Of a stretch of 64,000 bases of DNA, positions 30,552-41,608 are shown one piece after another (the first letter of the stretch is position 1; every line of letters starts with the position of its first letter). The notes beneath the pieces were generated by a model. It saw only the letters and a list, made by a program, of their open reading frames with translations. It was not told the DNA's origin and searched no databases. The stretch is from NCBI GenBank assembly GCA_903772945.1, contig CAICTM010000391.1:1-64000 (forward strand). The letters run 5' to 3'. The translations under genes and the position numbers were made by a program. The DNA comes from Seminavis robusta (Eukaryota; Bacillariophyta; Bacillariophyceae; Naviculales; Naviculaceae).

Positions 30552-30978
30552 TTAAAATTGGTTGGGATCAGGCAAGTTGAGAAGGACAACTCCAGCAAGG
30601 ACGGCAAAAGCGCCGAAACCCCCGGCAGCAACAATTGCAGATTGTGTCTTCTCTTCATTGGATTTGGAGCTGACTTCCATCTTTGGCTCAATAGCCCAAA
30701 CGTTGGACTTTCCATCTTGGTCAACGGAAACACCTCTTTCAACTGGTCGTGCACTGGATGTATACGAGTCTTCTTCGGCGAACAAAGCCATGGTGTTCAC
30801 ACGAGTGTTGGTCATTGGGGCAACTGGATGAAGAAAGCAAAATTTTGTGCAAGGATGAAGAAGGTTAGTGATGTACCAAAACTCCCAAATCCACAAAGTC
30901 GACGGTATCAGAGCAACACATACCCGAAAAAGCACTGGCAGAAGCCAAGAGAAGGAGAGCAACGATTTGACGCATCAT
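30552..30978 (-). CDS. psb34-like: Psb34-like plastid single-TM protein
   Basis: Two exons, 30978-30924 and 30823-30552 (GT-AG intron, phase 1), give 108 residues. The start MMRQIVALLLLASASAF is an ER signal ending in an exact ASAF motif, the plastid import signature of diatoms. The mature part has SNVWAIEPKMEV, which recalls NNFAxEP-type motifs of the cyanobacterial photosystem II factor Psb34, then one helix SAIVAAGGFGAFAVLAGVVL and the end LPDPNQF. Psb34 binds the CP47 side of photosystem II during assembly and is present in red-lineage photosystems. Another small thylakoid subunit remains possible. Confidence 0.65.
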
Positions 30979-32461
30979 CTTGGTGTGTTTTACTGTTCTT
31001 TATATTTGATTGAATTGAAGTCGATTTTGAAATATTGTGTGCAAAAGTGCAAGCAAATGCCTCCTCTGACTGGTTTTCTGACACTGGCAATCAAAAGGAC
31101 GCTACTAGTACAGTATACAACGTGGTAGTTGTGGCCACGTTTTGGTAAAGCTTTGATCGATCCCACCATGCATCAAAGGAATTCACTGGTGAGAGAGGAG
31201 ACGTCAGCGTTTGTTGGGATCTGATGTTGGTTTTGGAGGAGGGTCCGCAGATCCTGGGACTGAGTCACTCGGTTTTTGCCACGTCATGTCGTACCGGTAC
31301 CTGGTACTAATACTTCAATACTAAACTCGTAGAATTAAGCTATCGAAGCTGTCAAAACACCGAATTCAGCCACTAGGCATGGGGTAGCGATACCGGTACC
31401 AGGTACACCCCATTTTTGACACGGGTGCCGTCCTGTAGTGTCCTGGGTAGCTATAGCTCTAGTATGGGATCATGGGATCAGCAAGGCTCCTTCAGAAATG
31501 CTGTTTCTCGTCTCAAGCACATGCACGTTTTGAGCTGCAACCGTCCTTTTGTATTCTGCACACCACTCTTAACCGTTCAGCTGCGTTTCCGCTTCGAGCA
31601 AGCTAGCTCCCGGTAGGTGCGTAGGAAACATGTAGCACCTAGCTAGACAACACAAAGAGTTGCCCATACCGTACCGTACCGGTAGTTCCAAGAGGGGGTA
31701 GATCTTCGTCTAGCTAGCTGAGGCTGCCGGCTAGCAAACGTGGAGTTTTTGGGCTGGCAACTGAAATCGCACTGAAGACACGGACGAGTGGGAGGCAGCG
31801 AGGGCTGGCAACTGCACTTCCGAGACTCTTCGAAAGGATACATGTATCTATCGGTACCGAAGGCACGTCGGTCGAAAAGTCCTTGATCCTATTTTTATTC
31901 CAGCCGTGCACATGTACCTGATAGACTGCAATGTACGTACCGGCTTTTTCTGTGGATGCGCTGCTCAAGCAAGCTCAATGTGTGGTGGGCTGGGAACAAA
32001 TAGATTACTGGAGAGCATAATATCGGGGAATGGATCTGTTAAAGTAGACCACATGTAGACTTCGATAATCGACAATCCGTGGACCTGGAACTCCGACTTG
32101 AGATCAAAGCATCGAAGGCTGGCTAGCTATCTAGGTCTATTGATACAAAAATATGGAGGTTTGATTCATTGACTAAATCACTTTCGTGCCATACTACATA
32201 TCCCTAATCTGTTGGGGCCATGCACGCCGCCGTGCAATGGTCAGTCAAAATGAAAGGAAAGCACCGATTGCTAAAATATCTCCACCCGTGGAAAAAAGCT
32301 GATTGTGGTTTTGATTTGGAGGATATAATTGGAAAAAGAATAATTTCGGCATTGGCTTATTTTCCGCTCTTCTTGGGCCTGTTTGACGAAGAAGGAAAGC
32401 AAAGCGTGAGGAAAACTTTCATAGCAGCAAATGCTTAGATTGATCATTCAATCTAAATAAC
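30979..32461. other. Intergenic, TACCGGTACC-rich
   Basis: About 1.5 kb without a supported gene. TACCGGTACC or close forms occur near 31292, 31391 and 31675. A short plus frame at 32220-32438 ends just before the H2A gene but has no features I can support. Confidence 0.4.
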
Positions 32462-33017
32462 TTACAGTAGAACCGCATGAATGTTGGGCTGTGGATAGTA
32501 AAGAATAAAAACAAAAGATGTGTAAGGTGCCAACGTCATTGTGTGCATGCGCGACATGCTGAATCGAATGAATCATTTCATTGCCATCTACTAGTAGGGT
32601 ACATACCAACACTCCTCCACTGGCAATTGTCACACCTCCAAGCAGCTTGTTCAACTCTTCATCATTCTTGACGGCCAAGGTAATGTGCCGAGGGACAATG
32701 CGGCTCTTCTTGTTGTCACGGGCGGCATTGCCTGCCAATTCCAGAATTTCGGCGCAAAGGTATCTATATATTTGGAGAGTGGGGAAAGCAACGACATGAG
32801 ATTTTCTTTTGGGTTTCGTTTGGACACGGCGATTCATCTGAAGTGCTTACTCGAGTACAGCCGCCAGGTATACTGGTGCTCCGGCACCCATACGGGTAGC
32901 GTATTTGCCTTGACGGAGGTAACGCCCGATACGACCAACTGGGAACTGAAGTCCAGCCTTGGCACTAGCGGTGGTGCTCTTCTTCTCGCCGCGTCCTCCT
33001 TTTCCTTTTCCTGACAT
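32462..33017 (-). CDS. H2A: Histone H2A with short C-terminal tail
   Basis: Three exons on the minus strand: 33017-32851, 32763-32607, 32488-32462, joined in frame (GA|A, then phase 0). The product has 116 residues. It starts [16 protein letters not shown], has the histone fold ([39 protein letters not shown]) and keeps the acidic patch ([17 protein letters not shown]). The last nine-codon exon encodes PNIHAVLL and a stop, so the usual Lys-rich tail and any SQE/D motif are missing. Introns in a core histone suggest a polyadenylated, replication-independent gene. It may be a variant. Confidence 0.9.
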
Positions 33018-33383
33018 CTTGATATTAGTTTGTTTGTTAGTTAGTTGGGTGAGATAGAAGTGTTGGTTATTATCGAGATCGATGAAAGGTCGCAATTCTT
33101 TGTTTTTGTGAGATTTGCATTCAGATCGATTGCTGGTGGCAGCGAAAGAACCCTTACGCCGGCTCAGCCTCTGAGAGCGGGCCTGGAGATTCAAATTCAA
33201 ACAATCATGTTAGAGTTAAGGCTTACAATTCGAATTCAATCCCTTTGCTGACGCACACCTGCCTTTAACCTTACCGTTTCCTTTTTCTGCCAATTTGTCT
33301 CAATTCTCAAACCTCGACTTTCTCTTCCGGGACAAGGGACAAGCTCCTCGTCGTCGTGGTCTTCTATCCATGCACTATCCACC
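33018..33383. promoter_or_regulatory. Divergent promoter region of H2A and ankyrin-LRR gene
   Basis: 366 bases separate two outward-facing starts. TTAGTTAGTTGGG and several GAATTC-type words are seen, but no TATA box I would defend. Confidence 0.4.
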
Positions 33384-35342
33384 ATGCAGCATGAGCATCC
33401 ACAGCAGCAGCAGCAGCCCAGCCCTTCAGCTTGGGAATTTGAAAAGGCACTTCTGTTTCAATCCCTGTTTCATTTGGAGAATTGCACGGAAGAACTTGTC
33501 GTCACTCTGGAGTCGATCCATTCGCTCTTGACGGATCGACCACAGTTGGCAGCGACAAGAGAAGGAGAAATGGATCGCTCACCTCTTCATGAGTTGTGTC
33601 GGCAAATTTCTCTTCTACCACTTTGTTTTCAGGTGGACAACACTATTGTCGAGGCCTACTGTCGTGTGACCCAGTGTCTTCTCGCACTGCACCCCGATGG
33701 AATCGCCCAGTGCGATGCTCAAGGATTGCTGCCTATTCATTGTCTCATGAATGGTAGTGGGGACTGGCAGGAGGATTTCTTTTGTCCCATTCTGTCCTGT
33801 CTATTGGAAGCCTATCCAGACAGTGCCACCATCCGACCCGCCACTGCCAATTGGAGAGGATTGTCTCCTATAGAAGTCAGCTTTGCCAAGAATTGTTCAC
33901 TTCGAATTCGAACAGTTTTGATTTCCACCGTCCAAGACAAGACAACAGGCCTGCACTCGTTCTATCTGACGCAAGAATCGGGAGTCTTTTCCATGGAACT
34001 GGCGCAAAGTACAGAACAAATCCTGAAACTACCACAACTCGCCAAATTCGAGTGCCATGTACGCCATTGGGATCCACAAGCGTATCTGCATATCCTGCAT
34101 GTTCTGTCCAACAAAGAGCAACCAAGGTATCTGCAGCACATTGGTTGCTTGACGATTCCGCCTCTGTGGAGGAACTTTGCTGCCAATGGGAAGAACATCT
34201 CGGCTGTGCCTTTAGCGCTGCAACGGGTCATGGAATCCTCTCTTGTTGCTCGAGGAACGCTGCAAACCATTCGATTTAGGATTCCATACGGTTCGGAAAG
34301 GGACAATAACCATGCCAACGACGAGGATGATTCTCCATTGGTGTCATCCATTCATGATGGACTTGCAAAGAGAACCAAGATGAGGGAACTGGAAATGGAA
34401 AACTTTGTTATTCGAAACATTGCCTTATTGCAGAGGTGGTTGACAAGTGGCTGTTGTCCTCGCAAAGTACAATTCACTGAGGTTATGATTGGTGGTGGAT
34501 CTCAACAACCACCACCAGCAGCAGGCTTTGCAGCAGATTCCGCGTCTCATGATCTCTCTTCTTCGGCATCCATATCACACGACAACAACGGGGAGGATTC
34601 CACCGGCACTGCGACCGTGGTTTGTAGTGGCGACAGCTTTGTCAAAGACCTACAATTCTCTCGGTGTTCTGTGGCAACCAACGATCTAGTCCCTCTGTTG
34701 CACGGCATTGCGCAAATGAGATGTTTGAAACGCTTGCATTTGGAAATGTCCAAACACTCATCATCATCAGAACAAGAAACTGACCAACGACCAATGGTTC
34801 ACGACCAGGATTTGACAAGCGGACTTGTCGCCATACTCAATCAAACCCCATTGACAGAGCTGGAGGTTCACGGAGACTTTTGGGGTGCCCTTGACATGGA
34901 AGCCATCTGTAGCGAATCATTGCGTGATAACACAACATTGCAGACTTGGAATGTGGAAGCATCGTTGAACACGGAGGAAAAGCGGGAGTTTCTTGCCAAC
35001 ACTTTAGCATTCAACACGACTTTGCTCCAGGTCACAAACATCGATTGGAAGTACGGCAAAGAAAATGGTAGTGACCATGAGACTAGTCAGAACGCTGGCA
35101 AGATATACTATGGGTTGCTTTTGAATCGGGGAGGAAGGGGAAAGATCCGCAAGGGAGGGAATGACTACACCAAACCGCAGTGGGTGCAACTTCTGATTGA
35201 CGCCGTGGCCAAATTTGGACATGCTACATTGGACACGTTGAATGTCCATTTTGGACTGCTGCAGGAGAATCCGAATGCTGTCTTGGGTGATCATGACCAA
35301 ATGGAGCAAAGCACTACAAGATTCAGTCCAACGATACTCTAG
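33384..35342 (+). CDS. Ankyrin/LRR-like repeat protein (paralogue of the gene at 44.6 kb)
   Basis: 652 residues from ATG at 33384 (CACCATGC context). A Gln-rich start is followed by ankyrin-like repeats (SPLHELCRQI, CLLALHPDGIAQCDAQGLLPIHCLM, LEAYPDSATIRP, GLSPIEVSFA). The rest has irregular leucine-rich repeats (LIPLWRNF type; LKRLHLEM; TPLTELEVHGDFW; TTLLQVTNIDWKYG). The C-terminal signature YYGLLLNRGGRGKIRKG is shared with the minus-strand protein at 44.6-46.8 kb (TTLNALGRGKLRDPS). This is a large diatom family thought to be protein-interaction scaffolds. No targeting signal. Confidence 0.75.
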   Translation: MQHEHPQQQQQPSPSAWEFEKALLFQSLFHLENCTEELVVTLESIHSLLTDRPQLAATREGEMDRSPLHELCRQISLLPLCFQVDNTIVEAYCRVTQCLLALHPDGIAQCDAQGLLPIHCLMNGSGDWQEDFFCPILSCLLEAYPDSATIRPATANWRGLSPIEVSFAKNCSLRIRTVLISTVQDKTTGLHSFYLTQESGVFSMELAQSTEQILKLPQLAKFECHVRHWDPQAYLHILHVLSNKEQPRYLQHIGCLTIPPLWRNFAANGKNISAVPLALQRVMESSLVARGTLQTIRFRIPYGSERDNNHANDEDDSPLVSSIHDGLAKRTKMRELEMENFVIRNIALLQRWLTSGCCPRKVQFTEVMIGGGSQQPPPAAGFAADSASHDLSSSASISHDNNGEDSTGTATVVCSGDSFVKDLQFSRCSVATNDLVPLLHGIAQMRCLKRLHLEMSKHSSSSEQETDQRPMVHDQDLTSGLVAILNQTPLTELEVHGDFWGALDMEAICSESLRDNTTLQTWNVEASLNTEEKREFLANTLAFNTTLLQVTNIDWKYGKENGSDHETSQNAGKIYYGLLLNRGGRGKIRKGGNDYTKPQWVQLLIDAVAKFGHATLDTLNVHFGLLQENPNAVLGDHDQMEQSTTRFSPTIL

Positions 35343-35706
35343 TCTTTATTCATTGATCAAGTAGTATCCAAAGCATGTACTCTGATACAAAATTGGCCAC
35401 CCGAGCTGTAGAGTACGAGTTCAATCAACAGGTGTCAAATGTCCAGCGCTCTACGGTATTTCATGTACTTCATGCGTGCAGCCGAGCAAGATGTTGGATG
35501 CAGGATGTAGCGGACACCCCTGCCCATTTCCGAGCTACCAAAGCAATGGTTGCTTTGGCCGGTGTAACAGGCGGCTTTCCCCGGCAAGGCCGTCTTGCAC
35601 CACACAGAACCTTCCCTCGCCTTCAAGCTCGCGAGCAGCATGGCACCGGCGCAACCCAAATGACTCATTCGGGTGAAGTTTTGTGTCGACCTCTCATTGC
35701 TAATTG
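35343..35706. other. Intergenic, convergent gene ends
   Basis: 364 bases; the ankyrin-LRR gene ends and the GPCR gene ends here. No gene seen. Confidence 0.4.
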
Positions 35707-38700
35707 CTAAGGCTCAACTTTATCTTCAAATTCATCACATGTTCTATACGAACCACGGCTTTCCATCGACCTCGGCAACAAGGCCTCCAGTTCCATTTCC
35801 AGCCTCCTTATTTTCTCCTTCAGCTGCACGTTTTCCTGCTCCAGAGCCAACTTGACTTCCTGATTCATCATGTCTTGGACAGGCTTCGTATCCCAGTCAC
35901 TGATGATATTTTCCTCGACATCAGCAGTGCGATTGCTGCGATCGGAGCGGGACATTATCGCAGAATCCTTCAAGGTCACATGAGTGCCACTTGACTCCAT
36001 GACCTCGGTCGATTCTCGCATTCTTCCCGGGGGAAGAGGTGGGCCAAAGCACTCTGAGGTGCTACACACAGCGAATGAGTCGCCGGAGTCCGCGTTCACA
36101 TTTCCATCATTGTTGTCATTGCCATTTTCAATTATGCACACATTCGGTTCCATCTCTCTTTGGAAATTCAACATCTTCTGCCGGTCAACTGCTTTCTCGT
36201 GTGTGCTCCGTCGAAGAGATTCAGCAACTCCTACGCCTGGAGTGAGCCCAATTCGCTGGAAGTGCATTTTCGGGACGAAAATGAATAACAGAATGCCCGC
36301 ATCATTGAAGAAGATGATGAATATGAGCACCAAATAGGAAGCACTGGAAGTAGAAGCAACAAACGTGAGCATGGGAGCATCGAGTACACTCCAACGTGCA
36401 CTTATCCCTACCTTGGGTTGTCATCAAGGGACAATAAAACTGGCAATCCAATTACTAGAACTTCAAAGACAAAGGCGCTGCTCAGCCCGACATACTTTTG
36501 CTCCTGGTATCTGTCCTCCAAATCCTTGACAGTGTAAAGCGTCCAGTTCGTGATGATCATGAGCAGAAGATGGATCGCCGCAATTGGAGCAGCAAAACGC
36601 CAGATGCTCGAATCCTTTGGTGCGGCGCAAAAGCCGTAACTGCTAATCGTCACCAGTGGCAGACCGTCTTCCTCGCTCAATGATGTATCCGAAACTTCCC
36701 GTCGATACTATATTGACAGTAGGAACGTGAGGATACCAACGTCGCAACATTGCTGCCACAAAAAGCGAGCAAACATACCTCGAGCGGATCCACAATAGTC
36801 CAACAAGTGACAACGATCATGTCCAACAGCAGTACCAGTATCACAATCCAACTGGTGTCAAACGCAGATACTCTTGCCCGTCGATATCTCCTGGTTCGAA
36901 CAAGGCGATATATTCTGAACGTTTTGGAGGCGATAGAGCCGTATTGAAGAGGCCAACCAATGCAATAAAGAAATGGGGCGATCCGACAAGCTGTTGTGAC
37001 AGCAGATATGTCGTCGTCGAACCCCGCTTGTTGGCTGAGAGCCAAGATAGTCGAAGATGAAATGACCGCCCTACACAAATTGCAATCATAAAGGATTGTT
37101 GCGCGATCATCACCACAGGATCATCTCTGTAGTAGAATATCCATACAATAAAACAGAGAGCCAATGTCCACGTGACTCCCACCAGTACAAACCCGAAATT
37201 CAATACGGGTTGCGGAATCAAATTCATGTCCTGAGCGTAACACTTTGTTTCTCCTTCTTGCCCTTGCGTTGTGGTGCCTTCTGGACACGGAGAACATTGC
37301 GGGTCATTATTTTGAACAAAAGTGATTGTGTCCTGGGGACACGTAGAACATTTGCTGGTAAGGAGGGAGGTTCCATTCACCACCATCGTTTCATTCGAGA
37401 ACTGCCCCGGCGGACATGGTTTCGCACTAGGAGATGGCACTGTGATGAGAGCTTCTGCTTGGTCGGCTGGTGATACCAATGCATTGTAGTACGAGCTGTT
37501 GTTGACACTGTTTGATTCGGGAAGCCACTGCGTCGCAGCAGCAGCTCTTCCTATGTTGCGTTGGTTCTTGTCAAACGCAACAGGACCAAACAAAGTATTT
37601 GTTGTTAATATCACCATGTCGCGTCGCAGCTTTTCATATCCGTCTGCTGTTTGAAAATCCACTGCAGGATCTGGATTGTCTGCCACCCGATAGGAACTTT
37701 TGAGGTGTTCTGCAAAGAGCGTGGGAATTGAATAACTGACAACGAAATCATAGGATCCAAAGTATTCGAAACGTTGCTGGCCAAATTCCAACAGCTCCTG
37801 TCCAGAGGAGAAGAACCTATCGCTGTACGTGAAGGCTTGATGCCACTGTCCACCGCCTTGGATATAGGGGACCTGGTCAATATTCTTTGCCGCCCAACCC
37901 CAGGTCGCTGCTGTCAGCCAAATGGACATTGGACAACATCCATTTTCCCTCCATCGTTGAAACACCATGTCTTGTTCTGTCTGGAAACATGCGAAAATGG
38001 CGGGAGGAAGTTCTGCATTGCTGCTGTTTGATTGACGAGGACACGCTTGGTCCGCCAAATCATTCAGAAAATGAACGTCAAATTGATTCTTGATGCCATC
38101 TCCGTCGTGATCATCATCATGATCATACAAGAGTTCCAAGATGTTGGTAAATCCAAATTTCTTCAAGGAGTCAATGGCCGAGCGACAAGTTGAGTGAAAA
38201 AACTCGGACTTCTTTCGGTACAATACTTTGACGGGTTGATTGGCCAGGGTTCCGTCTCTGGCTTGGACATCAAAACTGAGGGCTCGTGCAGCTGCCAATG
38301 GGTATCCATCGCTGTTGAGATGAAACCCAAACAGATAGGGATTGTTCGTTTGATAGTAACTTGGCGGTCCCACCTGTGCCAGTAACATGATTTGATGACG
38401 CAAGACAACTTTATCTTCTGCATCGGAAGCAAAGGAGCAGGTCCCAATAACATATTGTGGCTTTAGTGCTGTCAATGCAGCATCCAATACCGTTGCATGC
38501 CGCGCCTTGTAATGGTCCCCACTGATGTAATCGGAATGTCCTGCCACAATGGAGACCAATCGAAACTGTACAAACGAATTTTCTTGGAACCCAATGGCTT
38601 GACCCCTTGCCTCGTTTTCAGCATTCATCCGTTCCACACTAATGACGGCGCCATCGCGTCCATTTTGGCAATTGGAGGCAGCTGGAGTCACTTGAACCAG

Positions 38701-39063
38701 AGTCACCACAAATAATGGGACAGCGCTTGCATTATTGTTTGTAGAAAAGATGTTCTCACTATTGTTGTTCCATGCGAATGATGGTTGGATGTCGTACAGA
38801 ATACAGGGGTGAACGTCGTCTTCTGGCGTAAGAGTCTCTGCGAATTGTAGTGAAGTCTTCTCACATGGTTTCCAGTTCTGGTAGTCCAAATCAACCGATT
38901 CTGGAGGGGACGAAGCAGTGCTTGTCTGAGCCACAGCACAGGCGGGAAGCGCCGTGCACAAGAAACCGAACAGAGCCACTTGAAGGCAGCGTTGTCTCGA
39001 CCGAATCCTCGATCTGCTGACACCCCGAAAACCCTCTACGCCCTGTTGCTCAAAGGGTTTCAT
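35707..39063 (-). CDS. Class C GPCR (GABA-B-like) with coiled-coil tail
   Basis: Start at 39063. A signal anchor (CLQVALFGFLCTALPACAVA) is followed by a receptor ligand-binding region of about 480 residues (ISVERMNAENEARG, YVIGTCSFASDAEDKVV, FFSSGQELLEFGQQRF). A short Cys-rich bridge follows (KCSTCPQDTITF, CSPCPEGTTTQ). Seven helices begin FGFVLVGVTWTLALCF and include ISSSTILALSQQ, WIVILVLLLDMIVVTCW and SYLVLIFIIFFNDAGILLF. Exon ends 36779/36707 and 36412/36343 are clear GT-AG junctions. The tail has a coiled coil (LEQENVQLKEKIRRLEME), as in GABA-B receptors that pair. One base is missing in a G run near 37069-37071: MIAIC and the following AVISSST are in different frames. Likely a plasma-membrane nutrient or amino-acid sensor. 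Confidence 0.8.
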
Positions 39064-39514
39064 TGCTATGGTTATGCATGTATTACTATGGTATACCTCC
39101 CCGATAAAAGGCCATTTTATTGTTTGCCATCGTGCACAAGGTCCTGATCGGGTGCATGCATGTTGGGATGGTGATGCATGCAGCTTCGCTTTTCGTTTCG
39201 TGAATACTGGTGAATAAATCCTTGAACATTGCAAAGAATTAGGAGCCATTGTTATTCCGTAAAAATTTGATACACCATGGTAAAACGGTACGAACCGCGA
39301 GCGTCCTCCATGCGGCCGTTGCTACTGTACTGTATCACCAACCAACCTCGACGAGGATCGAGGATTGACGCCAAACACAACCAAAACCAACCCACAAGCA
39401 ACAACATTACTGGCTATTAATAGAGTACTACTAGTAGTACCTGACTCCATTCATCCATCGCAGTACACGTGTAGACTACCTTTTAGTTGGTACAGTCGAA
39501 ATCCATCCAGCACC
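39064..39514. promoter_or_regulatory. Divergent promoter region of GPCR and Clp1 genes
   Basis: 451 bases between two outward starts. CATGCATG runs near 39150-39180 and ACTACTAGTAGT near 39430 are seen. No defined element. Confidence 0.35.
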
Positions 39515-41002
39515 ATGACAGAAACAGCGGCGAACCCAGCCAACACGGACACTTCTGATCTGCCCGAGCCCACCGATGAGAATTGCACGCGGCATGTGCT
39601 ACAAGCAGAAGAAGAACTGCGTTTGGAAGTTTCCTTTTTGGGAACCAAAATCGAGACAACCTGTGTGATTGAATTGAAGAAGGGTTCCTGTGAACTCTGG
39701 GGTGTGGAATTGGCCTTGCAGAAAAAGTACACGTTGGATGGGGGCTTCAAGGCAGCTCTCTTTACATGGCATGGTTGTGTGGTCGATGTCACTTGTGAGC
39801 ATTTGGATATTTCATACAGTTCCAACGAAACCGCCGCCAATGTGGCCTATGTCAATACGCATGCCCAATTGGAAGCCTTGAGGGATGATGCTGCCATGAA
39901 TGGTCAAGAAGGACCCCGTGTTTTGATTGTGGGACCTCCAGAATCGGGAAAATCCAGTCTGACCAAAATTCTGGTAGCGTATGCCACCAAATTGGGAAGG
40001 ACACCACTCTGGGTGGATTTGGATCCTGCGGACAATGGCGTCAGTGTCCCTGGCACTCTAGCAGCTGTCCCCATGGCGGGAGATAGTGCCGTAGTGGAGA
40101 CTTATGCCACAGGAGGGATCCCGATTGGGACCACTCCACTGGTGCTCTTTCATGGGACCACCACGCTACAACCGGAACTCTACAAGGCACAAGTCACGGC
40201 ACTGGCCGACAAAATACAACTTCGTTTGGATGCACAGAAGGATGTACAACCCGACGAAAACAACAATCCAGGAGCTGCTCCAAACTTCTTCAATGAACGG
40301 TCCAGTGGTATTATCGTCAACACCAATGGCTGGATTCAAGATGAAGGATTCCAGTTGCTACTGCATACCATCAACGTCATGAAAATCACTGTCGTACTCA
40401 TCATGGGACACGATCGACTCTACAGCATGATGTCCAATCACATCAAAAAAATAGCCGACACCGCCGTCAAACCTAAAATCATCAAATTGCCAAGATCCGG
40501 AGGGACAGTCTCACGAGAAGCAGCCTTTCTTCGACAAGCCAGGTCACGCAGTATGAAGCGATACTTTTACGGAGACATGGTCGAACCCACACAACAACAG
40601 CAACAAGGTGCCACCACCACCACCACCCGTGTTCCACAATTGACACCTTTTCTGAATCAAATTCCGTTCAAAGAATTGACACTCTACAAATTATCGGCCA
40701 TTGCACTCAGTGCCTCCTTGTTGCCCGTGGGAATGGGGCAGTCCACCGACAGCATTCAAGTACAAGAGGTGGAATTGTCGGAATCATTGCAGCACGCCCT
40801 CGTTGCGGTCTGTCATCCCCATGCGGTGGCAGCCTACCAGAAATCCGGACGGGCCAGAGATTTGTTCCAAGCGGGTGCCGCAGGATTCTGCGCCATTGAA
40901 CGAGTCGTCATGGATACCGACACAGTACATTTGCTGTGTCCCTGCGCGGGAAACTTGCCCAGCAAAACATTGCTGCTCGGGGATATCACTTGGATGGAGT
41001 AG
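39515..41002 (+). CDS. CLP1: Clp1-type polynucleotide kinase / mRNA 3'-end factor
   Basis: The ATG at 39515 gives 495 residues; an upstream TTG in frame is not used. Clp1 is an ATP/GTP-binding subunit of cleavage factor II and phosphorylates 5'-OH RNA ends in tRNA splicing. The N-terminal beta domain (EEELRLEVSFLGTKIETT, GSCELWGVELA) is followed by the P-loop GPPESGKSSL and WVDLDPADNGVSVPGTL. Then comes IIVNTNGWIQDEGFQLLLH, IMGHDRLYSMM and a C-terminal domain with a Q/T-rich insert. The end (GLCAIERV-like GFCAIERVV, LPSKTLLLGDITWME) matches Clp1. Full length, single exon. Confidence 0.93.
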   Translation: MTETAANPANTDTSDLPEPTDENCTRHVLQAEEELRLEVSFLGTKIETTCVIELKKGSCELWGVELALQKKYTLDGGFKAALFTWHGCVVDVTCEHLDISYSSNETAANVAYVNTHAQLEALRDDAAMNGQEGPRVLIVGPPESGKSSLTKILVAYATKLGRTPLWVDLDPADNGVSVPGTLAAVPMAGDSAVVETYATGGIPIGTTPLVLFHGTTTLQPELYKAQVTALADKIQLRLDAQKDVQPDENNNPGAAPNFFNERSSGIIVNTNGWIQDEGFQLLLHTINVMKITVVLIMGHDRLYSMMSNHIKKIADTAVKPKIIKLPRSGGTVSREAAFLRQARSRSMKRYFYGDMVEPTQQQQQGATTTTTRVPQLTPFLNQIPFKELTLYKLSAIALSASLLPVGMGQSTDSIQVQEVELSESLQHALVAVCHPHAVAAYQKSGRARDLFQAGAAGFCAIERVVMDTDTVHLLCPCAGNLPSKTLLLGDITWME

Positions 41003-41608
41003 TAGATTCAGTAGAAACAGCAATTATAATAATAATAAGACGGTGCTAGAATGAAAGATTAAACAACGCGGTTATTACTGGCTACACGTGGGGCTCTTCA
41101 AACATCACGCACTAATAATAAAGGTACCATACTGTATCAGATTGAACTGCGACAGAGCTGAGCCTCAAGCAATCGAATACAGCGTACTATGGTAATGGAA
41201 AAGCACCCCCCAACCAGATGCACTGTATATTGTAGCCATTTTTCAACTTGTTTGAGCAGTAAGTAATATTTAGGTATCCGTTACACTATAACAACGTTGC
41301 ATCTTTTCCCAACACAGCTTGACACAGCGTGCCTTGCACATTTTCGCTAAGATTACAGGTCACTAGTACGGTACAACCCCATGTAGTATATCAACCAGAC
41401 CCCAACAAGCAGAGCATTCACCCTGTAGCTAGGAAATACAACCGTCAGGCAAAAAAGGTTTGACTTGTAGCTTGCCATCATCACCATGATCCACAAGTGC
41501 AGCACGTGCCGGACAAGGCTCTTTGATTGTCAACCACGTAATGCGCTGTGTCTTCGCGCAGCAGCTCGGAGATGACCCACCGTCGACTCGACTCGTAGCG
41601 GCAATAAC
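41003..41608. other. Intergenic, convergent gene ends
   Basis: AATAATAATAAG follows the Clp1 stop and may be part of its 3' end. No gene seen in the remaining 500 bases. Confidence 0.4.
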
